DNA of 64,000 bases from Thiopontia sp964415865 (GCA_964415865.1 CAYQBY010000003.1:1-64000); one strand, 5' to 3'; positions 26,586 to 36,157 are shown, counted from the stretch's first letter. Program-made: numbers and translations. Notes: generated from the letters alone by a model not told the origin.

Positions 26586-28193
26586 CTATGGGTTATCGAA
26601 CTCTCTCTTCGGCCCTAGGTAATACCACCAGTTCAATACCAGACAGACCGTATAGAAGATTGCAAATCCATATAGTGCATTCTCTGGCGTTGCTGCCTTG
26701 ATCTGCTCGCCGAACACCTTCGGGATAATAAATGCACCATAGGCTGCCACTGCAGATGTCCATCCAAGTACTGGTCCAGCTTGTTCCCTGTTAAATACCA
26801 TCGCAATGGTACGAAAGGTGGAACCATTGCCAATCCCTGTTGCTGCAAATAGAATCAGGAAGAGTATAAAGAACGGGAAGAAGAACTCTTCTGGAGTTGC
26901 AGACTGATAAGCTGCAGCCATAAAGTATGCGACACCCAAGGCACTACCAATCATTGTTAGCGATACATATTGAGTCACCTTGGCACCACCAATCTTGTCA
27001 GCCATCCAGCCACCAATTGGACGGATTAGTGCACCAATAAATGGACCCATCCATGCATACATAAGTGCTGATGGACCATTTGGATTTGCCGCATCATGTA
27101 ACATTACACCGTCCGCACCCATCACATGGGTAAAGCCAAAGATAACCTTGATCGCCAATGCAAAACCTGCGGAGTAACCAATAAAGCTGCCGAAAGTCAT
27201 GGTATAGATAACACTCATAACCCAAGTATGTTTGTTACCAAATATCTTATACTGACGCTTTAGGTTGTTACTAATATTACCTGGTAACATCTTCAGTAAC
27301 TGAACAGTCATAAAGAGAATACCTGCAATTACAGGCCACTTAGCCCATCCAGGAGCACCGATACCAGTAGGATCAGGAAGAATCACATAGAGACCAGCTG
27401 CAGCAGTGATAAAACCAATGATCAACATCATACTAATCATCGAGAAAGCGCCAACTGGGGATGGTAGATCAGGTGTCACATGATCTACCTTTAGATTATT
27501 CATCCCAAACCATCCAGCAATTGCTAGAGGTATCAGAAACAACAGCCAAATAAACCCAGCATTATGAATATAGGTATCAGATCCAGCTGGAATCTTGCCA
27601 ATCAATGTGCCTGATGTATTCACCAACTGCATTGGATCGCCACCGAAAATACCAAAGGTCATAACCAGTGGAACCAGTATCTGCATAGTTGTTACACCAG
27701 CATTACCAAGACCGGCATTCAGACCAAGCGCCAACCCTTGCTGCTTTTTGGGATAAAAGAAGCTGATATTTGACATTGAAGAGGCGAAGTTACCGCCACC
27801 AAAACCAGAGAGGAATGCCAAAATCTGGAATTGCCACAGTGGTGTATTCATATCCTGCAGTGCGAATCCTGCCCCTACAGCAGGAATCATCAGCAGTGCG
27901 GTAGTAAAGAAGATGGTGTTTCGACCACCCGCAATACGGATAAAGAAACTACTGGGGATACGCAGTGTGGCGCCCGTCAGTCCAGCAATTGCCATAAGGG
28001 TAAAGAGTTCTGTTTTTGCAAAGGGAAAGCCCAAGTTGAGCATCTGTACGGTGATGATGCCCCAATAAAGCCAAATCGCAAAACCGTTTAACAGACTAGG
28101 AATAGAGATCCACAAGTTTCGACTTGCAACCTTCTTTCCTTCCGACTCCCAGAACTGTTCATTCTCTGGGTCCCACTTGGTGATATCCGACAT
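26586..28193 (-). CDS. narK: NarK2-type nitrate/nitrite transporter
   Basis: 535 aa from ATG 28193, preceded by AAGGAGACAG; 12 membrane segments of the major facilitator superfamily. The nitrate signature GNFASSMSNISFFYPKKQQG and GLNAGLGNAGVT, and the second-half signature (IGNGSTFRTIAMVF), match nitrate/nitrite porters. The nitrite-exporting antiporter role is inferred from its similarity to NarK2-type carriers and from placement just before narG. Confidence 0.93.
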   Translation of the reverse strand: MSDITKWDPENEQFWESEGKKVASRNLWISIPSLLNGFAIWLYWGIITVQMLNLGFPFAKTELFTLMAIAGLTGATLRIPSSFFIRIAGGRNTIFFTTALLMIPAVGAGFALQDMNTPLWQFQILAFLSGFGGGNFASSMSNISFFYPKKQQGLALGLNAGLGNAGVTTMQILVPLVMTFGIFGGDPMQLVNTSGTLIGKIPAGSDTYIHNAGFIWLLFLIPLAIAGWFGMNNLKVDHVTPDLPSPVGAFSMISMMLIIGFITAAAGLYVILPDPTGIGAPGWAKWPVIAGILFMTVQLLKMLPGNISNNLKRQYKIFGNKHTWVMSVIYTMTFGSFIGYSAGFALAIKVIFGFTHVMGADGVMLHDAANPNGPSALMYAWMGPFIGALIRPIGGWMADKIGGAKVTQYVSLTMIGSALGVAYFMAAAYQSATPEEFFFPFFILFLILFAATGIGNGSTFRTIAMVFNREQAGPVLGWTSAVAAYGAFIIPKVFGEQIKAATPENALYGFAIFYTVCLVLNWWYYLGPKREFDNP

Positions 28194-28205
28194 TACTGTC
28201 TCCTT

Positions 28206-28269
28206 ATCGTTGAACAAAAAAATAAAAACATAAAAAACAATACCCCTATCTCACACAAGATAGGGGTAT
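28206..28269 (-). terminator. Intrinsic terminator after narK1
   Basis: On the minus strand a 12-bp stem ATACCCCTATCT / AGATAGGGGTAT (28240-28251 with 28258-28269) with a 6-nt loop is followed by T-rich sequence down to about 28206. It separates narK1 from narK2-narGHJI; readthrough or a separate promoter is needed. Confidence 0.85.
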
Positions 28270-28276
28270 AACAAAG

Positions 28277-29719
28277 TTACTCAAGTGACTCGCTAGGGGG
28301 GAGGCCATCAATACGCTCTCTCTTCATCCGTTCCGCATCAGTCCTAGCACATTCGCGAGAAGATACATAACGCTCGTAGAACTCCTCCAACAGATCCGCC
28401 TGATCCACAGCCGCTCTGGCAGATACATAGGCATCCAAATCCTCATGTGCCTGCTCGTATTCATACATCACATGATCTCTTGCAATCTGCGCATCCTGTC
28501 GCTGCTTATCCCGTGCGAAGGTGTAGTGCATCCAGACTAGGGAGACCGAGGTAGCTCCATAAAGCAACATAAAGACCACACTATTAACACCAGTGAGGTC
28601 AATTAATGCGCCAAACATGATCGGTAAAAAAAATCCGCCCATACCACCAGCAAGCCCCACAATTCCTGAGGCCACACCTATGTTTTCAGGGTACTCATCG
28701 GAGAGAAACTTAAAGACCGATGCTTTACCAAATCCCCAGGCGATACCAACAACAAACAATAGGGAGGTAAATACCCAGACATTCAGGCCAATCCCAACAG
28801 CCACACTACCAGTAGTAGTCTTGATTACCATCTCAGTTTGTGGGTATGACATCAGGAATAGGCAGACCCAAGAGATCCACATGACCCACCAGGTCACCTT
28901 ATAGGCACCATATTTATCAGAGAACCAACCACCCAATGCACGAATAACACCAGATGGGAGCACAAATGTAGCTGCCAATAGTGCTGCCGTAGTAAGATCC
29001 AAACCATACTCAGCTATATAGTACTTAGTCATCCATAGAGAGAGGCCGACAAACCCGCCAAACACCAGAGAGTAGTACTGCATATACTTCCAGATGTTTG
29101 GGTCCTTCAACATCTTGAGCTGATCCCCAACTGTAATATGGGCGCCCACCTTATGGTCAGGGTCCTCATATGTAAACATCCAGTAGATTACGACAGTAAC
29201 AAACATTGCCACCGCATAAACCTTGGGTACCATCTGCCAGCCATAAGCGACTACCAGTGAGGGGGCGACAAACTTGGTGAGGGCGGCACCCGCATTACCG
29301 GCACCAAAAATCCCCATAGCAAAGCCCTGCTTCTCTTTGGTAAACCAACGCGCGGTATAGGCGATCCCCACCGAAAAAGAGGCTCCAGCAATTCCCACAA
29401 AAAGGCCAAGTACAATAAATTGCCAGTACTCAGTAGCCTCACTGATAAACCAGAGTGGGATAATTGTGACCAGCATCAGAATAAAGTAGACAATTCGTCC
29501 ACCAAACCGATCCGTCCACATTCCAACTGGTAGACGAACAACAGAACCTGTAAGGATAGGGGTTGCAATCAGAATCCCAAACTGGGTCTCATTCAGCAAC
29601 AGTAGGTCCTTAATCGGAATACCGATAATCGAGAACATCACCCAAACTGCAAAGCATGCAGTAAAGGCAAAGGTATTCATGGTCAATACCGACAGTTGTT
29701 TGGCTCTAAAACTAGGCAT
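28277..29719 (-). CDS. NarK1-type nitrate transporter
   Basis: 480 aa major facilitator protein with 12 membrane segments and a charged cytoplasmic C-terminal tail of about 70 residues. SVGIAYTARWFTKEKQG and GIFGAGNAGAALTK are the nitrate-carrier signature of the NarK1 (nitrate/proton symporter) branch. Start ATG follows AGGGAGAGGATAT. First gene on the strand that leads to narGHJI; divergent from narXL across about 300 bp. Confidence 0.92.
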   Translation of the reverse strand: MPSFRAKQLSVLTMNTFAFTACFAVWVMFSIIGIPIKDLLLLNETQFGILIATPILTGSVVRLPVGMWTDRFGGRIVYFILMLVTIIPLWFISEATEYWQFIVLGLFVGIAGASFSVGIAYTARWFTKEKQGFAMGIFGAGNAGAALTKFVAPSLVVAYGWQMVPKVYAVAMFVTVVIYWMFTYEDPDHKVGAHITVGDQLKMLKDPNIWKYMQYYSLVFGGFVGLSLWMTKYYIAEYGLDLTTAALLAATFVLPSGVIRALGGWFSDKYGAYKVTWWVMWISWVCLFLMSYPQTEMVIKTTTGSVAVGIGLNVWVFTSLLFVVGIAWGFGKASVFKFLSDEYPENIGVASGIVGLAGGMGGFFLPIMFGALIDLTGVNSVVFMLLYGATSVSLVWMHYTFARDKQRQDAQIARDHVMYEYEQAHEDLDAYVSARAAVDQADLLEEFYERYVSSRECARTDAERMKRERIDGLPPSESLE

Positions 29720-29856
29720 ATATCCTCTCCCTCAAAGCTCTCCCTAAAAGTACTGTTTCACCAAACCAGCAAAAATCACTGATGATGGAACTTAGCTATC
29801 AGAAGACACACTTGCAAGCCATTTGCTCTCTTTAACAATTCAATAGAATTCTCTCT

Positions 29857-29874
29857 GTACCACCATGGTGGTAC
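29857..29874. promoter_or_regulatory. Putative NarL operator between narK1 and narX
   Basis: An 18-bp perfect palindrome GTACCACCATGGTGGTAC. Its core TACCACC-AT-GGTGGTA has the 7-2-7 geometry of NarL/NarP sites (heptamers close to TACYYMT, last base differing), and an ATAGGTA half-site follows at 29877-29883. NarX and NarL are encoded next to it, so autoregulation and control of narK1 is plausible. No CRP/FNR-type box was found in this 300-bp region (29720-30021), which otherwise shows no gene. Confidence 0.6.
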
Positions 29875-30021
29875 AAATAGGTATTCATTTATCTCTTTGT
29901 AACTATTGATATATTTTGTAAACGCTATACGATAGATAACAATCCGGTTAAGTAGAGCTCTCTCAAAACATACCCCCATTTTTCTCTGCAATACTGCTGC
30001 CTCACAATTACCTATAGAGCC

Positions 30022-31947
30022 ATGACAACCAACAACAAAAAACAATCTCTGATACTGCGTTTTGGGCTTACGCTTGGTGGCATTATCCTTCTGGGATTCA
30101 TAAGCATGCTCAGCTCTATTTTTATATCAGAATCAATAACTGGTATGGGAAGCGCTATTAATCACGCAGGTTCCCTACGCATGCAGTCATTTCGTATTGC
30201 AACTGATCTTGTCTATCAACTGCATGACAACAGAATTGACAATGAAGAAGGTCATCGCTATGCCAACTATGTGCATGACTTTGATGCACGTATACGTAAT
30301 CAAAAACTAAAAAATGTAATACCTAGCAACCATGATTCTGCAATCTATAAAAGATACGTAGATGTGTTAGATACATGGGAATACAAGATTAAACCCTTGC
30401 TATATGTCTACGAGAAGATGGGTAACCAACAGTCTATTATTGACTACAAATATGATGAGAAATACTGGGATACCTTCACCGACACATCCAGAAGACTTAT
30501 TCGTCAGCGCTATATGGACTTAGTGGAACATTTCGTAAACAAAATAGACAGAATGGTAGTAGAGCTTGAACTTGAGACTGAGAAAAAGATAAAGCTGTTG
30601 AACGTGATTGAATTAATCAGTCTATTCCTGGCAATAATAATTGTGCTAATAACCATGATTGTTCTTCAATCAAGAATCATCTCTCCCCTCCAATCCTTGA
30701 TGATGGCCACTGAAAAAATCAGGGAGGGAGATTTTAGTTATAAGGCCATAGTAAATGGCAACAATGAACTCTCCAGACTTGCTAATACCTTCAACGCCAT
30801 GTCAACTGAGCTCTCGGAGACATACATCAGCCAAGCAGAAGAAATATCTCGCAAAACTAATGACCTTAAACAGAAAAAAGATGAGATGGAATTGCTATAT
30901 CATACAGCTGAGATATTAAGCTCATCTCCAGCAAACTCCAAAAGTTATGAAAAAATAATCACAGAAATCAAACAAAAATTTAATATACGTTCTGTAATTA
31001 TTTGTTTATCGAAGCCAGACAGCGCCGCCGGGCATCTTCTTTCCTCCAGCCTGGAAAATTATGAGTGCAGTAGTAACTGCAAAAAATGTCACACTAACAG
31101 AGGAGGACATGATCTTATTTTTCCAATTGAGGATATAAATAGATCATATGGTCTTTTAATTATTGAAAGATCACAAGATGATCTGGATGAATGGCAAACG
31201 TCAACTCTTAAAATAATATCAGAGCAGATTGCCTCTGCCATAAATATAGTTGGCAATAGTATAAAGGATAGAGACCAAGCATTAATTAGAGAAAGAAGTA
31301 TGATCGCCAGGGATCTTCATGATTCACTTGCCCAATCACTCAGCTATCTTAAAATTGAGGTCAGCCGGGTTCAGGATCATATGAATAAAAATATGGATAG
31401 CACTGTTATAACCCCGATAATATCTGATATTAGAGATGAGATCAGTAACGCCTACCAACAACTAAGAAAATTAATTACCACATTCCGACTTACAGTAGAT
31501 AGCACAAACCTTGAGAACACCATAAATAATGCCATAGAAGATTTCAAGCAACTTAAGGATGTAGATATGACTGTTGACGTTCGTGCTACAGGATGTGAAA
31601 TGAACCCAAGTGAGGCTATGCATCTTATATATATTCTGCGTGAATCTCTTAACAATATATACAAACATGCGAATGCAAGCCATGTTTGGGTTGAACTCAG
31701 ATGTGCACCATCACACCAAATTACTCTAACAGTTCAGGACAATGGTGATGGCCTAAGTTCTGATGCAAAAAAACATGGTCATCATGGGCTCTCTATCATG
31801 CAAGAACGAGCCAGCCTAATTAATGGAACATATGGTGTCAGTTTACGTCCTGGTGGAGGAACCTCAATAGAGGTAAGCTTTACTCCAGTTCAGCACCGTA
31901 ACCACTCAACAAATGGCAATATAGAATCATGGATCAGTCAACTATGA
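30022..31947 (+). CDS. narX: NarX-type nitrate/nitrite sensor histidine kinase
   Basis: 641 aa. Membrane segment at about 13-33; a periplasmic sensor region with a NarX P-box (INHAGSLRMQSFRIA, about 47-61); second membrane segment at about 195-217; HAMP; a linker with a cysteine cluster (CSSNCKKCH, about 350-358) as in the NarX central module; then HisKA_3 with His433 in RDLHDSLAQ and an HATPase domain (NNIYKHANASHVWVEL, DNGDGL, GLSIMQERA). It senses nitrate and signals to NarL; the two genes overlap by 4 nt. Confidence 0.94.
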   Translation: MTTNNKKQSLILRFGLTLGGIILLGFISMLSSIFISESITGMGSAINHAGSLRMQSFRIATDLVYQLHDNRIDNEEGHRYANYVHDFDARIRNQKLKNVIPSNHDSAIYKRYVDVLDTWEYKIKPLLYVYEKMGNQQSIIDYKYDEKYWDTFTDTSRRLIRQRYMDLVEHFVNKIDRMVVELELETEKKIKLLNVIELISLFLAIIIVLITMIVLQSRIISPLQSLMMATEKIREGDFSYKAIVNGNNELSRLANTFNAMSTELSETYISQAEEISRKTNDLKQKKDEMELLYHTAEILSSSPANSKSYEKIITEIKQKFNIRSVIICLSKPDSAAGHLLSSSLENYECSSNCKKCHTNRGGHDLIFPIEDINRSYGLLIIERSQDDLDEWQTSTLKIISEQIASAINIVGNSIKDRDQALIRERSMIARDLHDSLAQSLSYLKIEVSRVQDHMNKNMDSTVITPIISDIRDEISNAYQQLRKLITTFRLTVDSTNLENTINNAIEDFKQLKDVDMTVDVRATGCEMNPSEAMHLIYILRESLNNIYKHANASHVWVELRCAPSHQITLTVQDNGDGLSSDAKKHGHHGLSIMQERASLINGTYGVSLRPGGGTSIEVSFTPVQHRNHSTNGNIESWISQL

Positions 31948-32591
31948 CCACGACAACCATATTAATCATTGATGACCATCCACTGTTCCGTAAGGGAGTC
32001 AGAAATCTTCTTTCCATGAACCCACAATTCTCAGTGACAGGAGAAGTTGATAATGGTAGAGATGGAATTATGGAGGCAGTAAGACTAAGACCTGATCTGA
32101 TATTGCTTGATATTGATATGAAGGGTCTTAATGGTATTGAGACATTAGCTCTTCTCAAAAAGGAGAATCTTCCATCCAAAGTAGTTATGTTAACAGTGTC
32201 CTCTCACGAGGAGAATGTACTACAAGCACTTCGAGCAGGAGCTGATGGATACCTTCTGAAAGATATGGAACCAGAAGACATCCTGGACAAGCTTAAACAA
32301 GCTTCAGAAGGTCATACAGTTATTAGTGAGGCTCTGACAACTCTTTTGGCTAAATCAATCCGTAATGAACATCAGTTACCTCAATCCTCAAAAGAGGCCA
32401 ATTTAACTAGTCGTGAAATAGAAATTCTACGCCTTGTAATGGACGGGTTGAGCAACAAACTTGTTGCTAGAGAACTAGATATTTCTGATGGTACCGTTAA
32501 GGTTCATATGAAACACATATTGAAAAAACTGCAACTAAAAACCAGAGTAGAAGCTGCAGTATGGGCAATCAAAAACCTGGATGCTCAATAG
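31944..32591 (+). CDS. narL: NarL-family response regulator
   Basis: 215 aa from ATG 31944 (ATGA overlap with narX; an upstream in-frame ATG at 31929 is possible). Receiver domain with phospho-acceptor Asp56 (LLDIDMKGLNG) and Lys in GYLLKDM; C-terminal LuxR-type HTH (LTSREIEILRLVMDGLSNKL, DGTVKVHMKHILKKL). Partner of NarX; likely binds the palindrome at 29857-29874. Its end overlaps the convergent HPP gene by 23 nt. Confidence 0.94.
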   Translation: MTTTTILIIDDHPLFRKGVRNLLSMNPQFSVTGEVDNGRDGIMEAVRLRPDLILLDIDMKGLNGIETLALLKKENLPSKVVMLTVSSHEENVLQALRAGADGYLLKDMEPEDILDKLKQASEGHTVISEALTTLLAKSIRNEHQLPQSSKEANLTSREIEILRLVMDGLSNKLVARELDISDGTVKVHMKHILKKLQLKTRVEAAVWAIKNLDAQ

Positions 32592-33087
32592 CTGTTGCCT
32601 TCTGATAAAACGGATTTTTCTCTCTCACAGTAGCCACTGCCATAGCAATTGAGAGCAGAATTATGGCATTCAGAAATACCGGAACAATCATAAAAGCATA
32701 ACCAAGGCTCTCTATCTGTTGGCTACCAATAGCTGCTGTTACCGCTGTTGCCCCACCTGGTGGATGCATACATCGTAGTGAATGCATCAAAATCATCGCA
32801 ACAGCAATAGCCGCTGATGAGGATAGTAGTGGACTCTCGATCAGTAGCAGACAGCTAACCCCAACAAAAGCAGAAATCAGATGACCACCAACAAGATTCC
32901 ATGGCTGTGATACTGGGCTATGTGGAAGTGCAAATATAAGCATTGCAGACGCACCGGTAGATGCGAGAATCATTGGAATATTATCCTCCTGCAAAATTGT
33001 ATAGCTCAGAAAAGATGCCATCAGTGTTGCCAGAAAAGCTCCAACAACAGAGAAAGCGGCCTCTCGATTACTCATTCCATGCATCAT
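32569..33087 (-). CDS. HPP-family membrane protein, possible nitrite transporter
   Basis: About 172 aa with five membrane segments and the name-giving motif MHPPGGATA. Plastid and cyanobacterial HPP proteins have been shown to move nitrite; the location beside narXL and nar genes fits that role but does not prove it. Start chosen at 33087 or 33084, because GGGAGGAG lies just upstream; a start at 33099 would place the Shine-Dalgarno inside the gene. Last of three minus-strand genes. Confidence 0.82.
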   Translation of the reverse strand: MMHGMSNREAAFSVVGAFLATLMASFLSYTILQEDNIPMILASTGASAMLIFALPHSPVSQPWNLVGGHLISAFVGVSCLLLIESPLLSSSAAIAVAMILMHSLRCMHPPGGATAVTAAIGSQQIESLGYAFMIVPVFLNAIILLSIAMAVATVREKNPFYQKATAIEHPGF

Positions 33088-33120
33088 CACTCCTCCCATC
33101 TGTAAACACCCTAAATCTAC

Positions 33121-33528
33121 CTAATGCAGTAACTGATAATAACCATCCTCCTGCAGAAAACGTTTTGCCTCCTCAGGGTCAAGCTCCTCTACGGGACGAG
33201 CAATATGATAAGGTAGTTCGTGCTGCTCTTTACTTAGCTGAACTGTCCCTGACTCTACCAGCCTTTCCATAACAGAGAGAACCGTACGCTCCAGATCATC
33301 TGGGGGAGAGTCTCCATAATGGACTCGTAGATAACTAAGCAACTCCTCAACAGTATGCTGCCCATCTGCTAACACAAACACTGTTGCCAGCCATGGTTCC
33401 ATCTTAACTGTCTCTTTGGGGTTTCTCTTATCAACAAGCGCAACCTCTCCATCTCCTCCAGTCAATTTCGTATAGGCATTATTACGATAAAAAAAGTTCC
33501 CCTTATCAATTTCCAGTTCATCAGTCAT
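33121..33528 (-). CDS. PqqD-like small protein
   Basis: 135 aa, preceded by AGGAGC. No signal peptide. The centre (residues about 45-100) has the pattern of PqqD/RRE-type winged-helix domains: a residue run ending LADGQHTVEELLSYLRVHYG, then an acidic stretch and VLSVMERLVESGTVQL. No PQQ or RiPP genes are present in the window. The C-terminal 35 residues are charged (VEELDPEEAKRFLQ). It lies 9 nt after the small membrane gene and 33 nt before the HPP gene. Family assignment is by pattern only; function unknown. Confidence 0.6.
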   Translation of the reverse strand: MTDELEIDKGNFFYRNNAYTKLTGGDGEVALVDKRNPKETVKMEPWLATVFVLADGQHTVEELLSYLRVHYGDSPPDDLERTVLSVMERLVESGTVQLSKEQHELPYHIARPVEELDPEEAKRFLQEDGYYQLLH

Positions 33529-33537
33529 AAACTGCTC

Positions 33538-33849
33538 CTACAACCAACCATTTAATCTTGCTGCATGTGCTATCAACAATAACACCACCGTAAAGATCAT
33601 CACATTCTGAATAAATGTAATCATCATAATGCGGTTGATATTCTGCTCCAGATCCTTTGCAGCCTGCGGTCTTTCCTTGTCTGGCAACGCATCTACTGCT
33701 GCCCACTTCTCCTTGCGTATCCTGACCTGGTCAACGGCCTGAGTAAGACATACCACCAGAATAGCCACGCCTATGCGCTCCTGCGTAGGCAGAAAATAGT
33801 GAGCACCCAACCACCCCATAAGGGCATGCATCATAAAATTCCACAACAT
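33538..33849 (-). CDS. Small membrane protein with two transmembrane segments
   Basis: 103 aa, start ATG after GAGAGG. Two hydrophobic segments (about 22-37 and 75-95) flank a charged cytoplasmic or periplasmic loop (RIRKEKWAAVDALPDKERPQ). No family recognised. It heads a three-gene operon with the PqqD-like and HPP genes, so a part in the same transport or regulatory function is possible. Confidence 0.65.
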   Translation of the reverse strand: MLWNFMMHALMGWLGAHYFLPTQERIGVAILVVCLTQAVDQVRIRKEKWAAVDALPDKERPQAAKDLEQNINRIMMITFIQNVMIFTVVLLLIAHAARLNGWL

Positions 33850-33999
33850 TATTAATACCTCTCAATCATTATAGGCAACAGTCTGCATAGCTCCACTCAC
33901 CCAGTCAATACCTCTCCTGCTATACCTCCTATTTACTGTTGTAACAGATGAGCGATTAGCATTAGCATCTTCTCTACTATTAATCAGCTGAACACACCA

Positions 34000-34485
34000 A
34001 TGAAAGTTACAAAAGACCGAGTCATAACCATTGAGTACAAGATGGTAAATCATAAAGGAGAGATTATTGATAGCACTGACAACAGTGATGCACTCTCATT
34101 CATTCAAGGATATGGATCAGTAATTCCTGCAATTGAGAAACAGATTGAAGGACACCACACAGGAGATCGCCTTACTTTTGCTCTTAAACCAACAGATAGT
34201 TACGGAGAGAGAGATGAGTCAAAAGTTAAAGTAATACCAAAGAGCCAGTTCAATATGGATGGTGACCTTCATGTTGGCATGCAATTCTATACCCATAAAA
34301 ATGGACATGATATTCCTGTCACAATTACTACTATAAATGATCAGCAAATAACCATTGATGGAAACCACCCACTAGCTGGTGCTGATATCAATGTTGATCT
34401 GGTTATAGTTGATGTACGTGAGGCTATTGATGTTGAACTTGAAAGTGGTGAAGTTCAAACTGATGAGGATATATTCAATAACTGA
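34000..34485 (+). CDS. SlyD-like FKBP peptidyl-prolyl isomerase
   Basis: 161 aa cytoplasmic protein without signal peptide. FKBP domain split by an IF (insert-in-flap) chaperone domain as in SlyD: GEIIDSTDNSDALSFIQGYG, IPAIEKQIEGHHTGDRLTF, YGERDESKVKVIPKSQF, GNHPLAGADINVDLVIVDVR. It lacks the histidine- and cysteine-rich metal-binding tail of E. coli SlyD. Its 3' end overlaps menE on the other strand by 31 nt. Confidence 0.9.
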   Translation: MKVTKDRVITIEYKMVNHKGEIIDSTDNSDALSFIQGYGSVIPAIEKQIEGHHTGDRLTFALKPTDSYGERDESKVKVIPKSQFNMDGDLHVGMQFYTHKNGHDIPVTITTINDQQITIDGNHPLAGADINVDLVIVDVREAIDVELESGEVQTDEDIFNN

Positions 34486-35444
34486 GCCCTCAACCACTCT
34501 CGATCCAATTTCCCCATACTGTTTCGTTTTAATCCAGATACAAACAGCAGTTCTCGTGGACGCAGACTTGATGAAATATTAGCTCTCATCCATCTGCTTA
34601 CGATCTCCTCCTGATCTCTCTCACCATCTATAACTGCAACAATACGCTCACCCCACTCCTTATCAGGAATAGACCCTACCGCCACATCTCTCACCCCTGG
34701 TGCAGAGACCATCAACTGCTCTATTACGACAGGATCAATGGTCTCCCCTCCAGAGATAATCCGATCATCCAGCCTTCCATAAATATGGAGATGTCCGTCC
34801 TTATCCATAGCCCCATGGTCAGCTGTTACAACCTCATCCTCACCCAGTAACAGATTACTCCTTATCCTTATCTCACCCTGCTCTCCTATAGCAATAGAGA
34901 CTCCAGACAGAGGGGCTCCTACATCACTATCATCCCACTGATCTATATTTTCTCTACCAAGTCGCAACATGGTGATTCTGGATGCGGTCTCGGTCATCCC
35001 ATAGGAGACAACAATGGGCCACCCGCTCTCTACTGCACGCTGGGCCAGTGGCTTTGGCAGACGGTCTCCACCAATCAGTACCGTCTTCAGTGATTCAGGG
35101 GCAGGCTTATCTCCGAAGTAATCCAGCAGTTTTGAGAGCATTACAGGTACAAGCGAGATATGGGTGATAGTGTAACGCCCTAGATCACCATAAATTCTTT
35201 CTGGATAAAAACCCTCATGAAGCAGCATGGTGGCCCCTGCCTCTTCACAACGATATTTGATAGAGAGTCCGCCAACATGATTTAGGGGAAGACAGTTTAG
35301 CCAGCAATCCCCTTTCTGAAGTCTCTCATACTGCTGCCCCATACGAGCACTAGCACGAAGGGTATCTACGGAGAGGAGAACCTTTTTTGAAATACCTTCA
35401 GTACCACTGGTCTCCAGAATGAGGCCTGCTCCATCGGCACTCAT
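34455..35444 (-). CDS. menE: o-Succinylbenzoate-CoA ligase, N-terminally short
   Basis: 329 aa AMP-forming adenylate enzyme. The frame opens almost directly on the ATP loop (LETSGTEGISKKV), continues through SYGMTETASR, GRLDDRIISGGETIDP and ends with SMGKLDREWL containing the catalytic Lys. Most MenE proteins have about 100 or more residues before the ATP loop, so the N-terminal subdomain is missing. The start overlaps ubiE by 4 nt, so this looks like the native form rather than a missed start. Assigned MenE from context with menA, ubiE and the rest of the pathway. Confidence 0.82.
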   Translation of the reverse strand: MSADGAGLILETSGTEGISKKVLLSVDTLRASARMGQQYERLQKGDCWLNCLPLNHVGGLSIKYRCEEAGATMLLHEGFYPERIYGDLGRYTITHISLVPVMLSKLLDYFGDKPAPESLKTVLIGGDRLPKPLAQRAVESGWPIVVSYGMTETASRITMLRLGRENIDQWDDSDVGAPLSGVSIAIGEQGEIRIRSNLLLGEDEVVTADHGAMDKDGHLHIYGRLDDRIISGGETIDPVVIEQLMVSAPGVRDVAVGSIPDKEWGERIVAVIDGERDQEEIVSRWMRANISSSLRPRELLFVSGLKRNSMGKLDREWLRAQLLNISSSV

Positions 35445-36157
35445 TTCTCACCAATATGGATAGCGGCAATTCCGAAGGTTAGATTGCTGTAGCTAACATT
35501 TGTGAATCCAGCCTGCTCCATCAACCTCTTCATCTCTTCCTGGTCAGGAAAGCGGCGGATAGATTCCACCAGATAATTGTAGGCAATTGGTGCCTTGGCT
35601 ATCCATGCACCGAGTCGTGGGATCACATAGAAGGAGTGGAGATCATAAAATGGCTTGATCAACCAGTGGGGTCTGGAGAACTCAAGACAATACATTTTCC
35701 CACCAGGCTTTAGCACGCGATTTATCTCGCGCAGAGCCTGCTCCATGTTTGTCATATTACGGATACCAAAAGAGATGGTAAGACGGTCAACCGAGTTGTC
35801 ATCCAATGGAATTGACTCCCCTGCTCCCACACGAAACTCCACCCCCTCTATTCCTCTCCTCTCACCCTCAGCCATCATCGCCTCACTGGGGTCTATAACA
35901 ATAACTGTTCTCTCACCTGCTGCCATCTTTTCTGCTATATCACCAGTACCTCCAGCAAGGTCAACTATCAACTCGTTATTCTCTGGACTAACCATCTTTA
36001 CCAGATGACGCTTCCAGAGACGGTGGATACCGAAACTCATCATATCGTTCATAAGATCATAGCGGGGTGCTACTGCCTGAAAAACCGCGCGGATCTTCTC
36101 CTCGCGCTCCTGCTCGCCTACCTTTGAAAAACCAAAAGTCTGTGACAGCTTGTCCAT
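35441..36157 (-). CDS. ubiE: Demethylmenaquinone/ubiquinone methyltransferase
   Basis: 238 aa SAM methyltransferase UbiE/MenG. Motifs: FQAVAPRYDLMNDMMSFGIH, DLAGGTGDIAEKM (SAM loop), SFGIRNMTNMEQALREINRV, LEFSRPHW and SNLTFGIAAIHIG at the C terminus. It overlaps the triheme cytochrome by one nt and menE by 4 nt. It methylates demethylmenaquinone and may also serve ubiquinone. Confidence 0.97.
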   Translation of the reverse strand: MDKLSQTFGFSKVGEQEREEKIRAVFQAVAPRYDLMNDMMSFGIHRLWKRHLVKMVSPENNELIVDLAGGTGDIAEKMAAGERTVIVIDPSEAMMAEGERRGIEGVEFRVGAGESIPLDDNSVDRLTISFGIRNMTNMEQALREINRVLKPGGKMYCLEFSRPHWLIKPFYDLHSFYVIPRLGAWIAKAPIAYNYLVESIRRFPDQEEMKRLMEQAGFTNVSYSNLTFGIAAIHIGEK

